This document shows, piece after piece, positions 33,401 through 48,400 of a stretch of DNA of 64,000 nt (position 1 is its first letter; every line of letters starts with the position of its first letter). The position numbers and the translations under genes were made by a program. The stretch lies in NCBI GenBank assembly GCA_037951165.1, contig JBBDHG010000057.1, positions 12,426,001-12,490,000 of the forward strand, given 5' to 3'. The notes beneath the pieces were generated by a model. That model was not told where the DNA came from, made no database searches, and saw only the letters and a list, made by a program, of their open reading frames with translations. Origin of the DNA: Lophius americanus. Taxonomy: Eukaryota > Chordata > Actinopteri > Lophiiformes > Lophiidae.

Positions 33401-36400
33401 TCGAACTAGAAATAGAAACTAGAATAGAACTAAAAATTCAGCCAACACTAATGGCATGTTTCCACTGCGTGTTACGGTTCAGTTCGGTACAGTACGGTAT
33501 GGTTTGGAATGGCAAAGCCTGGCCTTGCGAACGTTTCCATTGCCAACCTTACCCTCACCTGATGGGCGGGGATGTAGGCTAAATGCCGCCAGCCGCGTCA
33601 GCGAGATAAGTACCGTGTCATACCGGTGCGAGGACAAAAAACGTGATACAACAGACAACAATGGACGACATCCAGCGGCAGTTTTTTTTGCTGCTCGGCT
33701 TTTGGCTGTTCATATCAATAACACGTCAGGCTTTGTATGAGAAAAAAGGCTGCAGGCGAAAAGAAATACTGCGGGGGGGAAAACAGGCGAGTCTGGCAGT
33801 TGTTAAGGAGTTGGACGAGATGGACGACTTTGTCCCGGCAAGACGAAAGCAACGGCGCTGGACGCTAAGCTTTGTGAAAGGGAAAGAGGACTACCAGCAA
33901 GGCTGGGGTATACCTGTTGCAGAGGAGCCTGGCATGCCAGTAGCACAGGGTGAAGAGGAAGAGGGCAGGGATGTGCTTGAGGATCTGATGCCTTATTTGA
34001 ACAGTTCATTTTTTTTCTTTCCCTTTTTACTTTGTAATGGACATCAATACATTCTGTCAACTTTTACACTGCCTTCATGTTTTCATGCACCTTTAAAATC
34101 ATAATTCAGCACCAAGTACAACCTTTGAATATCAACTAGTTATCAGTATTCACTATTTAGTATGAGTAATAATAGTTAACTGGGGTTCTCTGTTCTTTGT
34201 TTGTTTGCCCGAATATCTGTAGACATGGCCTTTGAAATGGTTTACAACTTATACCTGTCCTGTTACCCTGATGCTCACCACTTAACAGATTTACATGAAA
34301 CCAGGAGGAATACGCAAGACCCTAGACCATTTACACCTATCCATGTTGTCCTTGCTAAAGTGTAACTACTTTTAATGCAAATGATGCCAAACAGTGAACC
34401 ATACATGCAGCCCCCCCAGAGACATCTTCTTTTCCTCTCAGTTTCCTTGTTTTACTTTTAATTGTTAACTCTTCCACCGGCTACATTTCAGTTTGTATTA
34501 AATGTTTCGTAACATAACTTGAGAACCTCAAAATCTGAATTAAAAACTCTCATGGATCTGTTGTTACGTGGCATATGTTCAGGCCCGATGAAGCTCAATG
34601 TCATCGCTGTGACTTAATTCAGATTTCCAATCTCTTGTCCCTTCCTACGTAAAATGGTGGAGGATATAGTCATTTTATGTCTGTCCGTAATCATTTTTGC
34701 AGAAAATATCTTGTGTATTAGACCAGACTTACTTAATACATACATGTTTCATATAATCTTTTAAAGGTGAGCCTTTACGTTGTTTTGTATCTTGCAAACA
34801 AGACATACTATAGGACCAGTTGGCATACCCAGATCCCTACCGTCCCCTCTTATTAGCACTTCTGTGCATCCGTCCCCAACTGCCATCCCTACAGGTTGCG
34901 AACCTGCAGGGCGGTGCCTCCATGAAGCCTCTTTGTGCTGAGCCCTGTGGGAAAAGGACGATCAACCAGACGCTAGTCGATAAACTACTCTCCCATGTCT
35001 GGCTCCAAAAGGATTTCCCAGTCTCCCTACTCTCTGGAAGGTGTCGAAACACCATTGATGCCTATTCATTCAGATCTTCGAATGGGATAAGGATACAAGT
35101 GGCTGAAATGAGCTCCATTTTAAAGGCTTGGACATTAAAATGAGTTCAGCGCGTCAAAGGAGCCAGTTTAGGTGGTTCCTTTGACGTGATAAGGTCAAAT
35201 TAGTAATTTGACCTTATCACCTTGAGCTCCCAGAGTTTACATGTCTGAATTTTCATTCTGACCGTGATTCATGTTGAAATGGAGAAGTTGATATTGAAAT
35301 AAGGAAACTACGCCCCAGTCATATCAGTCACTGAGAGTAGTTTGTCTTGCACCATATTCATAATGATAATAATTGACTCCTTTCACTCATGTCCAACCAG
35401 TGTTTTAAAGAGTCACCAATAAAAGTTCCTTCCTCAACCAGCACATCTTGGTTTGTGTCAATATCGACAATAACTTGGCAGTGATCACAATTAATGTCCC
35501 GCCCATCTATCTCCCTCTGTCTGTCCTGGAGAAAAGAATTCCCTGACATTTTGATGTTGTTGTTTCTGTTGTCATGGTCCCTGGAGCGGTGATGACAGGG
35601 AGGTGTTTGCTGGAGCTTTGTCCACTTTTGTTCAACCTCTTCTTTATCCATCTAGTGATGCTTGTGAGTTTCTAATAGTGGTGATGTAAATAATAATAAA
35701 TGATCGGTTGATGAACGTTGGACATGAGTTTAGCTGATATTCTCTTCCTACTTTTTATTGCAGCTGCAAGCCTTCTTTGTGTGTTCATAATGTCCCCCCA
35801 ACATAAAGCATGTCAGGAATCTGCCGGTGCTGATTTCAGTGTTAGCAGGTCAGTCCGTACCTCAAAGGCTCGCTTTGTGCTGTGAAACCAGGCCTCAGAT
35901 TGCGATATGGATGTGTGCCAGAAGGTTTGATAAGCTCCAACTAGAAACTGAATGCACCAGAAAATACATTTCATCTCTTGATGACTTAGAAGAGAACATT
36001 CTGATGCACAATCAAAGTCGTTGGGTGTTTCACATTCTACTGTGAGCAGCAGTTATGTCAGTCTGATGCGGAGGCCACTGTGGGTTACAGCGATGACCAA
36101 AACCTCTTTTCACATTTTCTTAGCCAGTATGGGTACCTCACTTCTTCACTTTCTCTATACTGCCTGTGTTTATTTATACTGAGCAGACCAATTCCTTCTC
36201 AGTATGTGATTTCTAGATAGCATGTTGACATTTGGATAGCAGAGCTGGACGTTCTGGAATAGAATGACAATGGCCATTTTTTTGCATCAATTGAGATCTG
36301 AATTTCCTACACATTCCTTTTTATTTAGATATTGTTGCTCTCAACATCCTAAGGTAGCTTTCACTGCTCGAAACACAGATATGGGCTATATAAGTGTATT

Positions 36401-39400
36401 TCTTTTTTACCTGGGCCGGCAGCTACAAGCTGCGTGAGAATTTTACTGCAAGTAGTATAGACTGTAATTATTACATACACCATTATCTTATTATGTTGTT
36501 GACTTGTCTGTCTATCTAATGTTCAACAAAACGTAAAAAAATTTATGAAATTGAAAACTACGACAAAACATATGCGAGTCCGGACTACATTTTTTGGAAA
36601 TGTATCTACAGTACTTGCTTTTTCAATTGCATTGAGGGGTAGCATTTCTTGGCTTCTTCTTGCTTCTTCTTATGCCTCATACTGTAATGTTTATATTGTT
36701 GTTTGAAGCTTCAGTAATACCAAACTTTTTGGAATAAACCAGCTGCTACGACTGTCAGTCTAAGTTCTGCAAACTGAGAGGGGTGGTGAGTCTCGAGATC
36801 TTTTCCTTTCTTTTTTTGATTTATGATATTGGCTGACTCGACCGCTAGCAGTTTGCTGCAAATTCTGCTCTCTCTTTTACCATTTGGCTTCAAATCAAAA
36901 CGTTTCCAGAGCGGCGCTGTTGCAATACGTGGTCCATGATGTTGACGTTAATAGATCTAGACACACGTCAAACAGTTGATTGCTTCAGCGTTTTACAGTA
37001 AGCAGCGCTAAAGGCTAATTTTCTAGTAGGAGGAGAAGCACGAGCAGAGGATGTCATAAACAATTGCCCATCAATCATCCAACGGTGGAAAACAGTATGA
37101 AAATACGGATTTTTTTTGTGGTCATTCAATTGAATTGAAACAATTTTAATTAGGCAAAAATTGATCATGATTTTCTCCAATAACTGCAATGAAAACATTA
37201 TGTAAAAATTGTAGCAGGCCTAACAATGTAATATTTTAATGTAAATATATATGAAAAATAATACTTCGGAACCAGAATATCAAGCATCGTTTAATTGACT
37301 CTTACTGCACTTTGTCTCAGAGTCCGGCAGTGTCATGTGAGGAAGAGTAATGCATAAATCTTTGTCCTCAGTTCACCAAACGGTGCTTACAGATTCTAAA
37401 TTCTCTGAAATACAAATGAGTCTGCAACTACTACAGCATGGACATCGCCATGCATTCATCAATACACAGAACGTTATGAATTATTCAGAGCCCTGGTCAG
37501 GCCCAGAGATTCTTTCTGTGGCATACATCAGCTAGAAAAAGAGTCGAGAAGTCTGGCGGGCGAGATTTAAAGATATACCGAGCCGCTGTAAATAAAGGGG
37601 GATTAGGTTTTTTGTGGTGAAGTTTAAGGTGAGTGAATACATTGTTGGCAATACATACAATGCATGTTTGACTTACATCATCCAAAAACTTCCAGACCTC
37701 AGAATGTGAACCTTTTTACAGTAGTTGCCAAGTTTAGTTTGTTTGATTCATTCTCAGACAGCTTTTATCCTCCAAAATTCACCAGTGACTCTCTCTCTTG
37801 CTCCCACCTTAACTTTCAGCATATGCTGCTCTGCATCATGTGTTCAAACGTTTCCTTCTAATTAGGGGAGAGCAAGAGCGAACAGTTTATTTCTTAAACG
37901 AACATGCTGCAGAATAGTTTACTATATTACTTCAGATATGAGATTGCATTGAGTTATAAATCAGGGTTTCAATTTTATTATGATTAATGGCATTATAAAT
38001 AGAGGTGCACCGATCGATCGGCCGCCTTAGTTTTGATGTTATCGGCAATCGGCCGAGCAGCCATTCTGGCGCTGGTTACGTGCCGGTTTCACGCATGCCC
38101 GTCCGATGATTCACGTCACACACACAGACAAACAAGCATTAGCTACCATGGCTAATATAAACAGCTCTGTAGCTTGGAAATTTTACAGCGTGAATGAAGA
38201 AAAACACCAAACTCGCAATGAACATCCAAAACATCTTCGGGATGTTCGGGACAACAAACTTAATCATATAATTAAATACTCTAAGCGAGGAACATAGCAA
38301 ATTTCAAGAATCTATTGTCAGCAGAGATGCTAAAGCTAGCTCTAGTTAGCCCATAGCCGGGTGCGAGAACGCTGCTATCTTTCATGAGCAATGAAAAGGC
38401 CAGATTCCAGAACAAGAACAATTTCTAAATTCATTGCATTGGATGACCAACAGTTTTCGATAGTTGAGGATATTGGATAATAAAAATAACAGCTTGTTCG
38501 CAAAATGTCACGACTGGGCATTTTGAATTCTGCTCTTTATGACTGTCACATAATTAGTACTGATCGGTCAAATATGTTTTTGTTTGGCAGTCCTCAGAGA
38601 ACATGAAGTTCTCCCTCCCACTCTACAAATCAGAGCAAATCTCTCAATAGGCAGCGCCATTCCTCATCACTGGAGTGCTATATCCATCTTTAGATATCAG
38701 ATACCATGAAGTCATGCAGGCCATTGCCTTGTAAACTACAGAGTCTGAATAATAAGCCAAGAAACAAGTCACCCTGACTTACTTGGTTACTGAGCAGCAG
38801 AGAATACCTTCAGAGGAAGCTGAATATATGGTTACGCAGAGACTCACAATTGGTCTCCAATGTGTGTGTGTCAAGTCAGTGGGTGTGTTGTGTATGTTTC
38901 TTGGACTGACCCTCGACCTGATCTGATGTATGACCTAGCCGGCCATCTGACCAAGGCCAGACAATCACATTTTAATCGAGAACATGGTCTCACACACACA
39001 TTATCACTGTGTGATGGATAAGCTGCTGTATAACTGGAATTGTGCGTGTGTATATTCATGGCTGTGTGACTACTAGATGCTGTAATCAGTTTATTAAATA
39101 TCTGTTTGGCCTCCACACATTACGACTCAGACGTTTCTGGCGCTCACATGCCAGACTTCAGTTCTGGATCTGACAATAGACTTATGTGATAATCCAAAAT
39201 AAAGTCAGTTTGACTCTAAACTCTCAGTTTTAGGTCTTGTCTCTTCTGTCAGTCAGTTTCCACATTTGTTTTTGTTTAGTGTATTAAAGCAAGTGGCAGT
39301 CCAATCAGAAACGCTTTCACACATGCGCAGACGATCCACATTCCCGATCATAAGGTGGCGATAATGTTTCCGTGAGCTCAATACCGAGAGCCAACAAGCG

Positions 39401-42400
39401 CCCAGAAGAAGAATACGACAAAGATGGCGTGCGCGGAAGTGACTTTTGTCCTATCTAACCGTCCAAAAATGTTAAATTATTTCAAAGTTGCAATGAATAA
39501 ATCACTCTTTCGGATGCAGACCAGTACTGTTTTGAAGTCGCCGTATTTAAAATGCGTCGCGCTGCTTAACGGAGAAACTTAACGGAGCATTAGGTCAAGA
39601 CACCGGGTATGCGAAGATACAACTCAAACAGAAAGCTTTCAGATACAGCGTTTACGTGCAGCGACTGGCTATCGGAAAGGCTTTCCAAAAGGATTTTGAC
39701 TACCTCCTTTCAAAGGATTGAAATCTAATTCGGAAAGGTTTTTTCCAATCTAAGAGGGGTGTGTACATGCAGTGTTTTCTTACCAATTGGACGTCTTTTC
39801 CGAATCTAATCGGAATTAGGCTGTCCATGTAAACCCACTTACTAACTGAGGATGAGCCTACCCTAAGAACACGCCAAACCTACCCAGCATACCCTGGCAT
39901 GTCAGAGAACATGCCCTAAGTGACAACTTGGGAGTCTGATTGGTTAAAAAATATAACAATCAACAAAATCCTGTTTATTTTCACTGCAGAGGCATTCCCC
40001 CTGAAAGTTGCTTGGCTCAGCTTTGACATTTCACACAGAGACTGCAGTGGGGAAATCTGATTGGATAAACAAACAGAGCATACTTATGAGTTCACTGGAA
40101 GCATGTTAAGAAGCAATGAAATACAATCAAGAAACGTGTGGGGGAAAAAAACTATTACAATACATGTAGTCTCAATTAAAATGTACAAGCAGACAATGCG
40201 CCAATGATCACAGCCAATATGGAGTGGCTGTAAACCATTCGTTGGTGTAGAGGTAACTGTGTGAAACCATAGTGGTATGTGAAATATTTGTATTCCTCTT
40301 TTAGTTTTTTGCAGATCTTCACTTCTTAATCCCCATGTTTCCTATTGCCAATCTCCTGTCAATAAAAGGCTAAAATACCACCTAAAGATGTATTTTCTGC
40401 TCGATGAACAGCTCAAACTGAATCCAATTATAAAAAGCATAAAGGTACATTGTGTAAAATTTAGGTCTACCTCTAAATGGAATATAATAGTCATAACTAT
40501 GTTTTCTATGAACATTATGAATAATTAGCTAAAAACTTGTAAACATTTTGTAAATCTACTTTGGAAAACGTCCTTCATAGTTCCAGAGGTGGTAGCCAGA
40601 GGTGGTAGCTCATGGAAGCCATTTTGTGCTGCCATATTTGTAAGGTAGCCTAGAATGAACAAACTGAACTTTAACAAGGTTTACACGGACTTTTTGCTTC
40701 ATTCTGATTGAGGATTTTGGGTCGACTGTTTGCATGAGTATTAAAATAATAGGATCAGTGGATCTTTTTACCACATCAGTGTCATTAGATTTATCCAAAC
40801 TGAGGCGTTACTTTGCTCCAGTGCTTCCTGATTCCTGCAGAGAAAAGTATTATTCCAAAGAAGGGAAATGTTTATGTTAGTTATTATCAATTATGACGGG
40901 TTTTTTTTTCCTTTTTTTGTTTCTGTCAACACTCAACACCCAAGAGGGCCGTTGTTTTTGAAAGCAATGTTCTTCCATTTAAAGAAATGATCTCATCCTC
41001 TCACTCCTCTCCTCCCAGTTTCTCCTCCCCACACTGGTTATTCAGGGTTGCCATAGCGCTGGAGTCTTCCGTAAGTGCCTGGTGGCTGAAATATAATTAG
41101 GCTGCTGTCTGTTATTCACGTCATTCTTTTCACTCATTCCTTCCTCTTTATTTTAACCATTTTTCACCAGAGCAATCTTTCCCACCCTTGCGTTTTCTCA
41201 GAAATGCTGCGTCATCCATAAAGTCCGTCTCTGAATGTGCTGCATGCCCTCGGCTTGGTATCGATTGTTCAGAGGGTTTATGAAACTACTAGCCCTGTGG
41301 ACTATAAAACAAACCATCAAATAGAGACGACAATAACTCTCTGAGTCCAAGTGTGAAACTGAAACGCTTAAGAAAAATGTGGGGAAAAGACCAATTTTTG
41401 TGGGTGTAGGTGCAAATGAAAGAGAGATGAGATGAATATTTGGGTCAGGAAATTAACTGGTATTCTGAATTAACATAGACCATGACATAGACCAAACAGG
41501 AAACGGATCCTGGATCCGTTTCCTGTTTGGTCTATGTCATAGTGGCAAACTTCCTGTGTTTGTGTAACAGGAGTGATGCTGGACTAGGCAACTATGTGTG
41601 TCTGTGTTTGCGTGGTAGGAAGCCACATTCCCTCATGTTCGACCCGATGTTGTTATTTATAGGACAACCAGAACCACCCAAATCCTCATTGACTGTCAAA
41701 GAAATGTTTTTCTTTTTTTAAAGCTAATGCTAACTACGTGGAAATCAAAGCTTCCACTGTGTTGTCTGGTGAAGACCTTTATCCAACAGCTGCCTGATAG
41801 AGCAGGGACAATGAGTGTGCACTTCTGACCAAATACTGACATGTAGATGAGGTCAACTACAGTGAGCTTGAAACAAGGGTGTTTAAATGCAAGAGCCAAG
41901 TTTGGAAATCAGTAAACCACTAACGTTGTGCTGGTGCAAGATGCACAGAATACCAGTTTGCTCAAAACTAATTTAAACCAGTTGCCAGTTTCAGTCACTA
42001 AACGTTCAGCCACTAAGTTAACCATTACACTGGTTTAATCTCAATGCACGTACGCCACACATGCACAATATTGCTCACAAAATCAAGTGAACCTGATGAA
42101 GAGTCACTTGCTCCCAGCTGACTGGGATAATGATGTTACACATAGGGAGTTTGAAACAGACAGCTCCCTTGGGCTGAGAGTACGCCCTGCATACACGAAA
42201 ACTGTAGATAAGAACAATAAGTGTCCCTCCATCACATCTGCACAAATCAAGTGGACAGCATTTTTCCGGACACACCTCTAATCAGATTTGGAACTTGAAC
42301 CAAGTAAGCCACTCAACTCAGAGCATAATTTAGTCCAATGTGAGTGAAGATAATGCTCCAAGCATCCCCAAAGGCTCAATTAAAACTTTTATCTTACATT

Positions 42401-45400
42401 TTCTTTTACAACTTTTTGGGGGGATTTTCAAATTAACTAATGTGTTTAACATTATTGCACTAGAAACAAATATTTTGAATTAAGAAGTGCCCCAATGAAC
42501 AGGGCAGGACCCTTGTGGGTTTCAAACTTTTAACCTTTTCATTGATTTTAATAGCATTTATTGATTCCAAATAGAAACAGGTGTTACACATTTGGCCATC
42601 AAACAAATAATATACATATCAATATGAAGAAAAAATAATAATAACAGTAGAAATATAAAGGGGCGCCACCTATCAACTCTCAACTGAGAAGTCCCCCCAC
42701 CCATCTTAACATTAGACACCAGCAGCAAGACAAAAGGGGAACAAAGGAGGCAAAATAATACTTGCATATTAGCCCCATGTGGTTCTGGCCATTGTATGGG
42801 AAAATGGCCCCTCATCGCCAACTGAGAATATTCCCTAACCCAAAGGGAAGCAATCAAACTATAGTGATAAAATCTGAGTGAAGAACCTCGCATCCCAGAA
42901 CCACACTAAAGCCGTGCGTACACTCTACCATTAGAGACTGATTCACACTTGCAAATGAGCCTCAGGACTGCCTGGCTGTCTGATGGTGTCAGTCCTTTGT
43001 CGTTTGTTGCGCAGTGTAAGCGGGGTTATCAGTGCCAATAAGCATCCCTCCTACGGTGGTCAGATGATTGAAAGGTTTTCTGGCGTGTCAGAAATTTTGT
43101 AGTCATAAAGTAAGAAAGGACGAATAAGAGAGGTTCATAGCTGTGGTGGCGTTTGCTATAAAGTCAACACTATATACAGTCAAACGTAGCTTGCTTACTT
43201 CCAAGTCTCTCTGCAAAATAGACCAGCCAAACAGTCCACGTTGTTTAGATACCAACATGTCCAGCCACACCGGTAACTTGAAAAAAAAGAAAGATGTTTC
43301 AGCGCACAAACACCAAGACAGCTCGTTTCTGTCTTGTTGGCATGTTAATAACAAACAAACTTGCCTATTTTAAAAAGCGGCATCAGGCTGCTGGAGTCGA
43401 CGGGTCGTACAGTATGAGCATTCATGTGATGCGTTTGGATCTGATTTTACAGTTTGAGCACACCAATCGGAAGTTTCCGCAAACGTTTGATTGTACAATA
43501 TGAGTTAAGATTTCACAGCAATGACTCAAATGTTCTACAGTTTAAGCCCAGCTTAATTCTTTCTTGAGGGAGGATTCTGAATATCTCCTAGTATCACAAT
43601 GTTGCAGTGGGTGGCTTGCCCTTAATCCAGTTATTCAAAATGCATTTTAGGGCCGATATTAAAATTTGTCGAATGATTTTAACTGTCTGTTCGAGTCACG
43701 CCCTTTGAGGGAAGATTAAGCAGGAATAGGCCTTAGACCCTCATAACCTTTCGCTGAAAAAAACGCCTCTCAATTTGAGAGAAACTGTTCCCAAAAATCT
43801 TTTAATCACATTGGATTGTCCAAACTTTCTGTCTCTCCTTGACATTTGTTATACAGAAGTGAGACCTGGTGGTGTAGAATTTAATACTGTGTCTCTGTCT
43901 ATTACAAGTAAAGCTGGACTTAAACATTTGAATAGCTTCCTGCAAGTCATCCTCATAGTCAGTGTCAAAGTCTCTCCCATTTGCCACACATTTTGGCCAG
44001 AGATTTATTTTAGACCGGGTATTTATTTTTCTGATGAAAGCATTCTGTCTGTTCTTACCTCTGGGTTGTAATTGAGCCTTTGGCAAACAAGGAGTGTGAG
44101 GGGAGTGGGGGAGGGTCTGACTTCCCTGTAATCATAGTCAGTGAAATGCACAACCAACTAGATCTGCTTCCCAAACATCGGACACAGATAGCTTTACACA
44201 CTCACGCCCATTCATGAGAGTGGGATAACTTTGCAGCCAAGTTGGGGTTTTAAGTAACATCAGGGCCTGCTTGCCAACTTGACCATACTGTGTGTGTACG
44301 TGCAGAGTTGAGCATTTCTGTCACCTCGCCAGTCTTATCTAATCGTAAATCACATAACACTCATTCTCTACCCTTGTAAACAACCATCAGACAGCCCATC
44401 TCTCCCCTACAGTTGAATGGGCTATGATTCAAAAAAAGAAAAGATGTGTTGTTGTATTGCATAACAGAACAACCAGGTCGTAAATTAAGAAAGGCTACCA
44501 AGGTATCTGAATTAAGTCTTTATTTGCACTGTGCCCCACTGTCACTTGCTTTCTCTAAGCTATTGTCAGTGGATTTGAGCACTCGCACATCTTGAGCGTG
44601 GTAAATTTTTTCCCAGCCCAGGCAATGGAAGCTTTTTAGAAGCTTTTTAGAAGCTTTTTAGAAGCTACTCGCTTGGATGTTGCCAGATATGTCTTGTGTA
44701 AGATGCGCACCAGAGAGAGAGAGTGTGTGTGCAGGAGAGAGAGTTCCTGCAACACTTCTTGCTCTCCAGGGAGAATCCCACTCGGGTGGGAGCTGATCTG
44801 AGACAACCCTCCCCACCACCACGACCTCACCCAATTCCCTGTAGCAGGCCTGGGCACTCAGATAAGATTGTTCAATTAATAGCCGTAGGACCAGCCCCCC
44901 ATGGGACACTTCAAAAGATTGTGGCTACTCATGTGGGTGTTTACTGTGCACATGAATGCGTTGAAATGAAGGTACACAGTGTGGTTGTGTGACTCTGTAT
45001 GTGCCGAAACCAAGTTTGTTTATGCACACAAATCTGTGAATTGTATTCCCTTTGAAATGGAAATATGCAATAATTTGCATTCAGTGCACGAAAAAGTACT
45101 TCTTACAAAGTTCACACAATTGTGGTGCTGCAATGTCAGATAAATGGGTGGGCAATGTTTTTCCGGTGAGATGTGATGGGTAGAAATTTAAACTAAAACA
45201 GTCTTATACCTGACTATCTAGATTTAACAGCTATTGTGTGTGTTTCTACTGAAGTCAATGCAGAGCACATTTCATACTGCATGCATGATCTCAACATGCT
45301 TTAAAATAAAAACTTAACAAAAGAAAATGGGCACTGAGTATCTACGGTAGGAGGTATTACAAAGAAAAAAATCACACCTCCATTGTTATTATTATTATTC

Positions 45401-48400
45401 AAAATGGGATAATAGTATGATTTTTCTTTTGTCTTTCCTCTCTACAATAATGACATTTACTCAATTGAGGCACTCTAACAGTTACTGTTGATTCTGCTAT
45501 GCTAAATATTATTCACTGATATTTTTAGAAATAACTATCCTTTAAAATGGCAGGAAATCTTTTCATGCTGCATGTTTATTTTCTTCTTCTATTGCTTCAG
45601 TTCTAGAGCGGTTTCAGTTCTGATGCTGATATGACCATCCTAGGCACTTTTGGCTGACTGACCTGTAGCTACACAGCCCTAGATGCAGCAAGTTGCAATG
45701 CAGTCTTTTGTGACACCTTCCTCTCAGAACCGGCATTGGCTTGTTCAGCAATTTATGCTACAGTGGTTCTTCCGTGGGAATTGGAAAACATGGCAAGCTG
45801 CGGTTCCCAATGATAATAAATGTGCACCACCTTTGGTATTTGCTAACTACTGCAGACCAGGAACAACCAACTAGTTCTGCTGTTCTGGAGATGTTCTGCC
45901 CTTGTTGTCTAACCGTCACAATTTGATCCTTGTCAAAGTCACTCTGATCCTTAAGCTTGCCCATTTGACTTGTTTTAAGGACAAAATGTTCACCTAGCGC
46001 CTGGTATCTTCTGCCGATAGACAGTTGCCGTTGTAGGGAGATAATCAATGCCATTCCATGTACCATGTGTTAACTGCGGCAGTCAACTTGTCATCCTCAT
46101 CATAAACCTCCTTGGGGAGTTTTTCTCCCCAAGGAGTTTTTCATATTGATCATATTGCAGTAGAGAAATTATCCTTTGATCGCTTTACTCTGACAAATTT
46201 GCATGTTATTGTATTACGTGATTAGATTGTTGGTGTGTGATTTTATGTGCCTCCCTCTGGTTAAAACAGATTCCATTCATCCTCATGTGACTGTGAAGAT
46301 GTAGTTAATGCTTTAAGTTTTAAGACCAACATTGAATGCCAAGCTCTAACAGCTTGGGAACAGTCTGTGTGCAACTTAATTTAGCAGTCCAATATGGGTC
46401 AGCAGATCCAGAAGTTTAAGCCTGTAATTTCCTTCTGTGACCGAATTGGATTTTATTTTTCTAGTCCATTCTTTGTTCTTTAAATTGTTAATTATTCATT
46501 TTTTTCCTCTCATATTCGTCAAACTCTGGAGATATTTCATCAGGGTGATTTGATTAATCAAAGCGGCCGGAAGATGGAAAGCATTTTGTCGGATCACTGC
46601 TCCAGCTGCATGACTTGTAATTTCTGTTGGGGGGTAGAATTAGCACACTAAGCAATATGTAACTGCGCTTTCTGCTGACTTGATTTAAGATATCCTCCCA
46701 GGGTCAATGTCTTATAGCATCAGCATCCTTTCCCCTGACTTATTTCTCGGCGTTATCGTGATGGTTATCATGCCAGATTGAGACCAAAGGGGGATATTTG
46801 TCCTGACCAGGCAGCCATCCTAATCCTCAGTGCCCAGATTACTACTCCACCCCCTCCCTGTAGGATGACCGGCTGGCAGGCCAGCAGAACTGTGAACCAG
46901 TGCTGAAATAGGATAAAGACAGAGAGAGGAGGAGATGAGGGATGCCGGTGCCTTCTTCAATGACACACATTTGTCACGATCTCTGCTGCTGATGTGTCTC
47001 ATCATTTTCCAATCTGCTGTTTTTTCAGTCCATCTGGTGCCAGTTCAGGGAAAATTCTGGTTCCAGCATTGCTGGAAGAAAAACAAAAGAAACAACAACT
47101 TATTCACACAGTTGTTTTTCTTTGCGGTGCATTTGCAAAATGCCGATTTTATGCAGTTTCTGTTTTCACCTGACATTTGAAGTTTTGAAATCTAGTGATT
47201 ATTTTTGTGTACAGCATAATCATGATGAAGATCAGATAATCTGAATTTGACTAATGGCTGGTATGGTCTATATGATTGTACTCTGATTTTCAACCAATCT
47301 GGTTGTTGCGCATTAATTCCTTTCATCTGGCACAAACCTGGATGCTACGTACTATGATTGGTTCTAGAAGTAGGGCATTATCAACCAATAGTAGTAGTAT
47401 TTGCCTGGGACGCACCAGTCTAGGTCTAGCATGTTAAAAGTTTTTTGCATCTCTCCTGACCTGGTCTAACGTTGACCAATAGGATGGCAGACTGAACACA
47501 AACTTGGTGGCAAGTAGACTCCAGAATGCTTATGGTGCTAGGTGGAACAGTAATAAAGAAAATACTCCTGCCTTATCAATGTTTCTTTGAAGAAATACCA
47601 TAACAGAGTAATAAAAGAGTGTTGTTGGCGAGTGCTTCTGTAGCCATAATTGATCCGCCTTCTCATCAAAGTCACATCAGTTGATTTGAGTGATTGGCCT
47701 GGGTCAAACTTGTAGTACTTCCAGACTTCCAACCAAGTCACAAAGAACTTGGTTAGCATAATTTTGTTGCACTGTGATCGACTAATCCGACAGGTAGATC
47801 TAGAAATACCATTGTTCAAGAGAAAAGTATCGTGTGGTCTGACCCAGATATAGCAAAGATGCGGATACCTTTCTGACACCAGAATCCCTCCCGTCTTTTC
47901 TACATAAAGAGTTGTCTGTCTCAGTCTCTCTCGCCCTCTCTGGTTATCCATCACCTCATCCTGTCTGTCTCACAGAGCGCTTGACCTTCCGGTTGAGCCT
48001 GAAGGCTTACAGCCCTATTCATCCGTTCTCCAATCTCCCCTCCTCTCTCACCACAATGGTTATTGTTCCTGCTCACTTTTCCCTCATGCTCCTGCCTTTG
48101 ACATCATCCTGATACATATTTATAAACTTGCAGCGAAGGCTTGGTGACTCCCTTTCCGTCTTCACCACCTCCTCCTCCTCCTTCAGCAGAAGACAGAGTC
48201 AGTAAAGATGGGCAGAGTGGAAAACGAAATGAGTGATAAGGGTACAATTTGCCAATCTGAATGATGACATAAAGAATTTGAATGTCAAGTTTTTCTTTTA
48301 AGAAGAAGGAGGAGAGGCCAGCGGGTGCACATGATGAAACTGGGCAGACAGATAGTGAGCTAATTAAGGCACAGCTTCACAAACACTACTCTTTAAACAC

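Noticed and set aside
34820..35143. 107-codon frame on the + strand with an opposing minus-strand frame
   Set aside because: No family resemblance, no ATG near its start and no splice context. It is more likely chance or a repeat piece.
35358..35651. 97-codon minus-strand ORF with a hydrophilic product
   Set aside because: Has an ATG but no recognised motif, promoter or partner exon; not distinguishable from chance.
47538..47954. 138-codon minus-strand ORF
   Set aside because: Long for this DNA, but composition is random-looking and no domain is recognisable.
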